DNA from: Bacillus sp. AFS015802
GTDB lineage: Bacteria > Bacillota > Bacilli > Bacillales > Bacillaceae_B
Direction: 5' to 3'
Assembly (NCBI RefSeq): GCF_002561455.1
Contig: NZ_NTUP01000066.1
Coordinates: 62,001-126,000 of the forward strand
Length of the DNA stretch: 64,000 nt
Of the stretch, positions 59,283 to 64,000 are shown piece by piece. Within the stretch, counting starts at the first letter, position 1. The number at the start of each line of letters is the position of its first letter. The notes below the pieces were generated by a model that searched no databases, was not told the DNA's origin, and worked only from the letters and a program-made list of their open reading frames with translations. A program made the position numbers and the translations under genes.

Positions 59283-62200
59283 TTACATCGTTTCTACGTT
59301 AATTGATTACTTTAAAACAACTGTTGTTAAACCCGGAAATAGATATTACCTACAATTAGATAATCAAAAGGAACTAAGTCAATTAATCAGTTCTTTGAGA
59401 GAAATTACTAATATACAAACTTTCACGTACCAGCATGCTCAAGGCGAAAAATATGAAACTTTCTCTATTCCATTTAATGGTGTGAAATTGGTTATTGCCC
59501 ATACCTCTGAAAACGTTACCCCGGATTTCTTAGTTACATTAAGAAATCTAGTTGGTGAGCAAAAGGAAGGGTGGAACCAAACCGCGCTTCTTAGTGTAGT
59601 AACTGAGCAACTGGACTCTATCCAGGGAGGAAGTAGTGATCTTCAAAAAGAGGGGATGCCTCTTCATATTAATTCTATCTTCTCTAATCTAAAAATTAAA
59701 ATAGAGAATAGCGGACTTGAAAAGGTTGACCAAATTATCTTACAGGATAATTTAGATAACCTCATTAAAGAACAATCATATCAGCAAATCACTTTGTTTG
59801 ATTTTGAAGACATCTTTAAAACATTGGAGAGAGGCTCAATCGAAGACCAAGAATATCATAAGTTTGGCATATTCAAAGATGACGATTTAGCAACCTTTAA
59901 GGGAAAAGATCAGAGGAACAGGTTAAATGAGAACCGGGAACTTTTTGATTTTGTCAGAAGGGTTCACGACTTTGGTTTAGGGGATGAAGAGTTAGATAAG
60001 ATGTTTTCACCTAATGGAGTGAAAGAATTAAAAGGGTCGGAATGGATGACTCAACCTTATTCACAGGTTCATAAATTCCATGAAGAGCATAAAAAACTCA
60101 ATAAAAAGAAAAAAGTCGATTTACAAACAATTAAAATAAGCGACAAGTTGACATTATGGAATAAACCTCATAAAGAATCATCGGCAGGAAAGCGAAAAAG
60201 ACACTTAATCATATTTAATCCCGACCAATTACCTGAAATTAAATTACAGGCAAATTTTCAGTTTATGGGTGATATAAAGAGTCTATCGAGCGAGTATCTT
60301 ACCGTTCAGAATCAATTCAAATCTTCTTGTTCTACTGAAGTGAAAAAGACCAATATCGAAGTGAGTATAAACACTGAAAAAAATAATGTGACCTTTACCA
60401 GGTTCACTTACAAGCATGATAAAAAGGCGTCTTTAGGTGCTGATTTCTTAGTAGCTGTAGTACCTGTAGAGCCTATATGCTTAGATAAGTTTAAATCTAA
60501 TTATACGATAGACCCTATTCAAAAAGTAATTGGTCTCCAGTATGAGGGAGATCAAGTCGTCCTAGGACAAGGATTTGATAAACAGACTATAGAAGTAGAA
60601 AAAGACGATCAAAAGGTGGACATTTCAGAAGACAATCAAGTGACAATTAAGCCACTTCCAGAAGCATTTAATGATGAAGATGAGCTGAAAATAAACTTAT
60701 CATTTGGCGAGGTCCATGTACCAGTCTTACTTAAAAACGAATTACAGGAATCTATGCCTATAAATGGTCAGAGACTTTGGAGGCTTATTAGGGAAAAAGG
60801 TCAGGATATACAGTGGATAAAAGAAAATAATCGACTAGTTCTTGAGAACAGTGAATTTTATATGCACTCAGAATATAAACAGTATTTTCATTGGGAAGAT
60901 ACTTGGGTTGAAGAAGGTATGAAATTTGCTAAATTTGATTCGGATCAGCTTTTACAAGAAGATCTTAAACTAAGTGACGACCTTAGAGAAGCCTATAGTA
61001 GGTTTATTACGTATTTTAAAACCTGGAATTCAATCCCTAGCTTGTCTTATGTTACTCCTGATTATGAGACAAGGGCGAAAGAGTATCTTTCAGCCTATGT
61101 GAATGAGATTAAAGGTTTCAGAAATGGCACTCCAGCTGGAAAAAGGGGAATGGATCTATTTAAACTAGGTATGGTTCAATCAAATGAAATGGTTTACTTA
61201 ACACCATTTCACCCACTAATGGTTGCTTTTAAACTAAAGTTCTATGACTTATTGGATTCGGAAGAAGTAGATAACAGTATACTTAACCGTCTTCATCCTG
61301 ATGCGCTGCTCCCATATATATATGATGAAAATGAAAATTTATATAAATCAGAACATCAACAGGCTGCTTTAGAATGGTTAACCTTTAAATTAGTTCAAAA
61401 TGTTTCTGTTTCAGATGCGAATCAATTTTTAGCTAAAGTAGTTAGTGACAAGATGTCTCAATTTAAAGAGCATTTCTCATATTTATTTATTGAACAATCA
61501 CTTGCTCCGTTACAGCTGAATATTATTAACATCGTGAATGATCATGAAGTATTGAAGGGTATTCTTCAATGGATGGTAAATGTAATCGAAAAAGAAGGAA
61601 TCGATTATCTAAAACCTATTGAAGTTACTCTGTATAGAAAAGATGAAGCAGATTCAGCATTTGATCTTTTTGCCCGGACAGATTCAGTAGCTGCACTTGT
61701 AGAATTATTTGACATTAAGTTAAAGCATAATGACTATGATCAAGAGGATGTACTAAGAAAAATCAGAGAAAAGCTGTTCTTTTATAAGAAAAGTGACACC
61801 ACTGAATATAAATACGCTCACATTTCCTTTTACAAGATGAAGGCTCAGGAGAAATTCGCTGTTCAACCTATGCGTGACATGGATTCAGGTGTGGCAATTG
61901 AAGGCTTATACTCAAGTGTACCTTCCATGAAAGATGAAGAAAACTATAAGAGTGGATTTGGCGTGAAGTCTTATACGATTGAGGAAGATAACTATCTAAC
62001 CTTAACTTCCTATTTTGTGAATGAGCTTGCTGCAAATTTAAGGAATAGTGGAAACGACAGCTATCGAAAAGGCGAAGCGATCTTCTCGAGGACTACGACA
62101 ACGGATGAGGAAGATTTAGAAAAAATCTTCAAATCTTCTTATTGGGTAACGTTTGTAGATCCTACCATTGATCTGGAGTATTTTAATCAATATGATGGAA

Positions 62201-64000
62201 ACCTAGTAGTTATTCACTACAGTGACCAGTACTCATCATCGAGTAGATATGATGCCATTACAGTAACAGATAAGTCTAACCAGTACTATGCAGTCATCAA
62301 GGAGTTCCTTAAACAAAAAGAAGTGGAAGGAACAGATCAAAATGTGTTAAGTACGATTAAAGCATTTAATACCTTTAACGGTGAATGGTTACTTCGAATT
62401 ATTGGTAGTAAGGGCCATTATGATCGGGAGAAGTTAAGTATTATATCAGCTATTAAATTCTCCGTTTCTTACCTAGACCATCCTAATATACTTTGGGTGC
62501 CTATTTCTCTAGAAGAAGTATTAAGGGTTGCGGGAGCAGTGAGTCTTAATAAGTCTGAAGGAGTGTTTACTGCTAAGAATCTAGGAGTAAAAGGTAGCCA
62601 CAGTGATGACCTTCTCTTAATTGGTTTAGAAAATAACAATAATGATTTGGCCCTTCATTTCTATCCTGTAGAAGTCAAGATTGGAATTAATAGTGGGACT
62701 GTTTTAGAAAAAGCAAAAATCCAAGTTGAGAAAACAAAGAAACTTTTATTAGAGACACTTACTGGTGAAGTAGGTGATACATTTACAGGGAAGTTTTACC
62801 GAAACTTCTTTGCGCAATTACTCATCTCTAACTCTAAGAAATTAGAACAAAGTGAATTTTGGAATGATAAAGGCTATTTCTTATCCAGTGAAATAAAAGA
62901 AAAATTATTAAAAGATCAATATACTGTATCTACAAAGCTTGATGAATTTATAGGTGAAGGCGCTATCCTCTCGTTCCAGAAGAATGTTTATCACCGCAGT
63001 GCTGTAGTAGATTCTAATGTTCTACTTTTAAATCTAACTGAAAAAGATGGATATGAAGGTCTGGTTCGTCCGATTAAAGATTTACGAGATTGGATTCAAG
63101 AAAAGGAAAATGATTTTGTTAAGGAAGACATGCTATCCACTAGATATACATCTTCTATTTCAACTTCATCTCCACCTGAAAGTACGAGTGAACCCGTAGC
63201 ATTGGTTGATGGTAAAGGTGAGTATGAAGTAGTACCGGAGGCTGTCACCAAAGAAATCGATGGAGCTAGCGTTGAACGCAAAGAACAGTCTGAGGAAGTA
63301 CAGGAAGACTCTTCAAACGATTTAGTAGAAAAAAGTCCAGAAGATTCAACAGCTGAGTTAGATCAAGGTGAATCAACTGTTCCTGGATACGAAGTTGAGT
63401 CTGAAGATCAAGAGAACGCTTCAAATGGAGAATCCACAAAGGAATCTCTTGATGAAGATAAGCCTCGTTCGTCCGTAGATTTAGAAGATGCGAGAATACT
63501 AATAGGTAAACCAGAGAATTCTAACCGAAAAATCTACTGGGAATATGGAAATAAAGGCTTAGCCAATAGACACTTACTGATTTCCGGTAAGTCTGGTCAG
63601 GGTAAAACGTACTTCATGCAGTGTTTGTTACTTGAAAAATCAAAGCTTGGAATTCCAAGTATCGTTATAGACTACACTGAAGGCTTCTTGCCTAACCAAC
63701 TTGAGCCAGAATTTGTGGATTTCTTAGGAGATAAACTTAAACACAAAATTGTGTATAGTGAGAAGCTTCCTATCAATCCGTTCGAGAAAAATGTTCGAGA
63801 CATTGGTGGAATTCAGTTGCCTGAGTCGAATACAGATGTAGCAGAACGTATAAAAAGTGTTTATTCTTCTGTATATAAAACGTTAGGTATTCAGCAACAA
63901 AATGCCATCTATGAAGCTATTTTAAATGGGTTAGAACGATATGATGAAGGAATGAGCCTCATCAAACTTAAAGAATTACTCGAAGAAGACGGTAGTAGTT
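59263..64000 (+). CDS. dptH: DptH (DndH), large DNA-translocase-like ATPase, 3' end outside window
   Basis: The frame is open from ATG 59263 to the window end, >1579 residues without stop. The N-terminal ~1280 residues are large and helical. An acidic Ser/Glu-rich linker (~1295-1405; many EE, SS, DQ) leads to a HerA/FtsK-like ATPase: KIYWEYGNKGLANRHLLISGKSGQGKTYFMQ (read in parts) with Walker A GKSGQGKT at 1442-1449 and IVIDYTEGF soon after. Missing: the end of the ATPase domain. DptH is the DNA-acting engine of the restriction complex. ATG 59254 in frame is an alternative start; neither has a strong ribosome site, fitting translational coupling to dptG. Confidence 0.92.
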   Translation, partial: MSNQFYNYIVSTLIDYFKTTVVKPGNRYYLQLDNQKELSQLISSLREITNIQTFTYQHAQGEKYETFSIPFNGVKLVIAHTSENVTPDFLVTLRNLVGEQKEGWNQTALLSVVTEQLDSIQGGSSDLQKEGMPLHINSIFSNLKIKIENSGLEKVDQIILQDNLDNLIKEQSYQQITLFDFEDIFKTLERGSIEDQEYHKFGIFKDDDLATFKGKDQRNRLNENRELFDFVRRVHDFGLGDEELDKMFSPNGVKELKGSEWMTQPYSQVHKFHEEHKKLNKKKKVDLQTIKISDKLTLWNKPHKESSAGKRKRHLIIFNPDQLPEIKLQANFQFMGDIKSLSSEYLTVQNQFKSSCSTEVKKTNIEVSINTEKNNVTFTRFTYKHDKKASLGADFLVAVVPVEPICLDKFKSNYTIDPIQKVIGLQYEGDQVVLGQGFDKQTIEVEKDDQKVDISEDNQVTIKPLPEAFNDEDELKINLSFGEVHVPVLLKNELQESMPINGQRLWRLIREKGQDIQWIKENNRLVLENSEFYMHSEYKQYFHWEDTWVEEGMKFAKFDSDQLLQEDLKLSDDLREAYSRFITYFKTWNSIPSLSYVTPDYETRAKEYLSAYVNEIKGFRNGTPAGKRGMDLFKLGMVQSNEMVYLTPFHPLMVAFKLKFYDLLDSEEVDNSILNRLHPDALLPYIYDENENLYKSEHQQAALEWLTFKLVQNVSVSDANQFLAKVVSDKMSQFKEHFSYLFIEQSLAPLQLNIINIVNDHEVLKGILQWMVNVIEKEGIDYLKPIEVTLYRKDEADSAFDLFARTDSVAALVELFDIKLKHNDYDQEDVLRKIREKLFFYKKSDTTEYKYAHISFYKMKAQEKFAVQPMRDMDSGVAIEGLYSSVPSMKDEENYKSGFGVKSYTIEEDNYLTLTSYFVNELAANLRNSGNDSYRKGEAIFSRTTTTDEEDLEKIFKSSYWVTFVDPTIDLEYFNQYDGNLVVIHYSDQYSSSSRYDAITVTDKSNQYYAVIKEFLKQKEVEGTDQNVLSTIKAFNTFNGEWLLRIIGSKGHYDREKLSIISAIKFSVSYLDHPNILWVPISLEEVLRVAGAVSLNKSEGVFTAKNLGVKGSHSDDLLLIGLENNNNDLALHFYPVEVKIGINSGTVLEKAKIQVEKTKKLLLETLTGEVGDTFTGKFYRNFFAQLLISNSKKLEQSEFWNDKGYFLSSEIKEKLLKDQYTVSTKLDEFIGEGAILSFQKNVYHRSAVVDSNVLLLNLTEKDGYEGLVRPIKDLRDWIQEKENDFVKEDMLSTRYTSSISTSSPPESTSEPVALVDGKGEYEVVPEAVTKEIDGASVERKEQSEEVQEDSSNDLVEKSPEDSTAELDQGESTVPGYEVESEDQENASNGESTKESLDEDKPRSSVDLEDARILIGKPENSNRKIYWEYGNKGLANRHLLISGKSGQGKTYFMQCLLLEKSKLGIPSIVIDYTEGFLPNQLEPEFVDFLGDKLKHKIVYSEKLPINPFEKNVRDIGGIQLPESNTDVAERIKSVYSSVYKTLGIQQQNAIYEAILNGLERYDEGMSLIKLKELLEEDGSS

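Noticed and set aside
45500-64000. Searched for an integrase, transposase or tRNA attachment site of the island
   Set aside because: None is visible in the window; the mobile nature of the island is therefore only inferred from content and composition.

Overview
The window looks like the chromosome of a spore-forming, low-to-mid GC Gram-positive of the family Bacillaceae. Strong AGGAGG ribosome binding sites precede most genes. It carries a GerA-type germinant receptor operon, a CotF-like coat gene and a collagen-like spore-surface protein, a paiA-paiB pair, a phoD-tatC-tatA cluster and a yybP-ykoY manganese riboswitch in front of a TerC gene. A Rossellomorea- or Bacillus-like host is my guess; no rRNA or other taxonomic marker is present and I found no tRNA gene.

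Layout. 1-4.4 kb: tail of a cyanophycinase-like peptidase, a TetR regulator diverging from a three-gene ABC exporter, and a DJ-1/PfpI protein. 4.6-6.3 kb: a half-size YdcZ transporter, a Crp/Fnr regulator and a second half-size YdcZ gene. 6.6-10.3 kb (minus strand): psd translationally coupled to a winged-helix regulator, then katG with PerR-box-like sites. 10.5-14.8 kb: a germinant receptor operon in A-C-B order. 15-34.3 kb: a run of small housekeeping and accessory genes (AlkD-like, APH-like kinase, YitT, a chemoreceptor, MarR-paiA-paiB, RidA, collagen-like protein, DinB proteins, acetyltransferases, lipoproteins, an AdhR-AdhA-like pair, fasciclin, VOC, aldo-keto reductase, nucleotidyltransferase). 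34.3-37.3 kb: phoD-tatC-tatA behind a PhoP-box-like promoter. 37.5-41.4 kb: Mn2+ riboswitch with terC, an anchored thermonuclease, a LURP-one protein and a coat gene broken by an amber codon. 41.6-45.5 kb: a helical-repeat protein, an MFS exporter and an alpha/beta hydrolase.

45.5-64 kb is a visibly AT-richer defence island: a NERD protein divergent from an EVE-like/HNH nuclease, a small cassette (60-aa protein, two Xre regulators, a MazG-like pyrophosphohydrolase), then a complete DNA phosphorothioation operon dndB-C-D-E-A on the minus strand and, diverging from it, the restriction partner operon dptF-G-H on the plus strand, with dptH running off the window end. DndA supplies sulfur from cysteine, DndC/D/E place it in the DNA backbone, DndB tunes expression or modification, and DptFGH act on DNA lacking the mark. 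The 0.18-kb dndB/dptF intergenic region holds two clear inverted repeats around a good sigma-A-type promoter.

The backbone up to 44.8 kb is peppered with more than 20 short palindromic intergenic repeats, many doubling as terminators, plus two copies of a 0.2-kb repeat with four small palindromes. I saw none of these in 45.5-64 kb, which supports separate acquisition of the island. Phosphorothioation is a known system. The least explained parts are the EVE-HNH/NERD pair and small cassette beside it, and the two repeat families.
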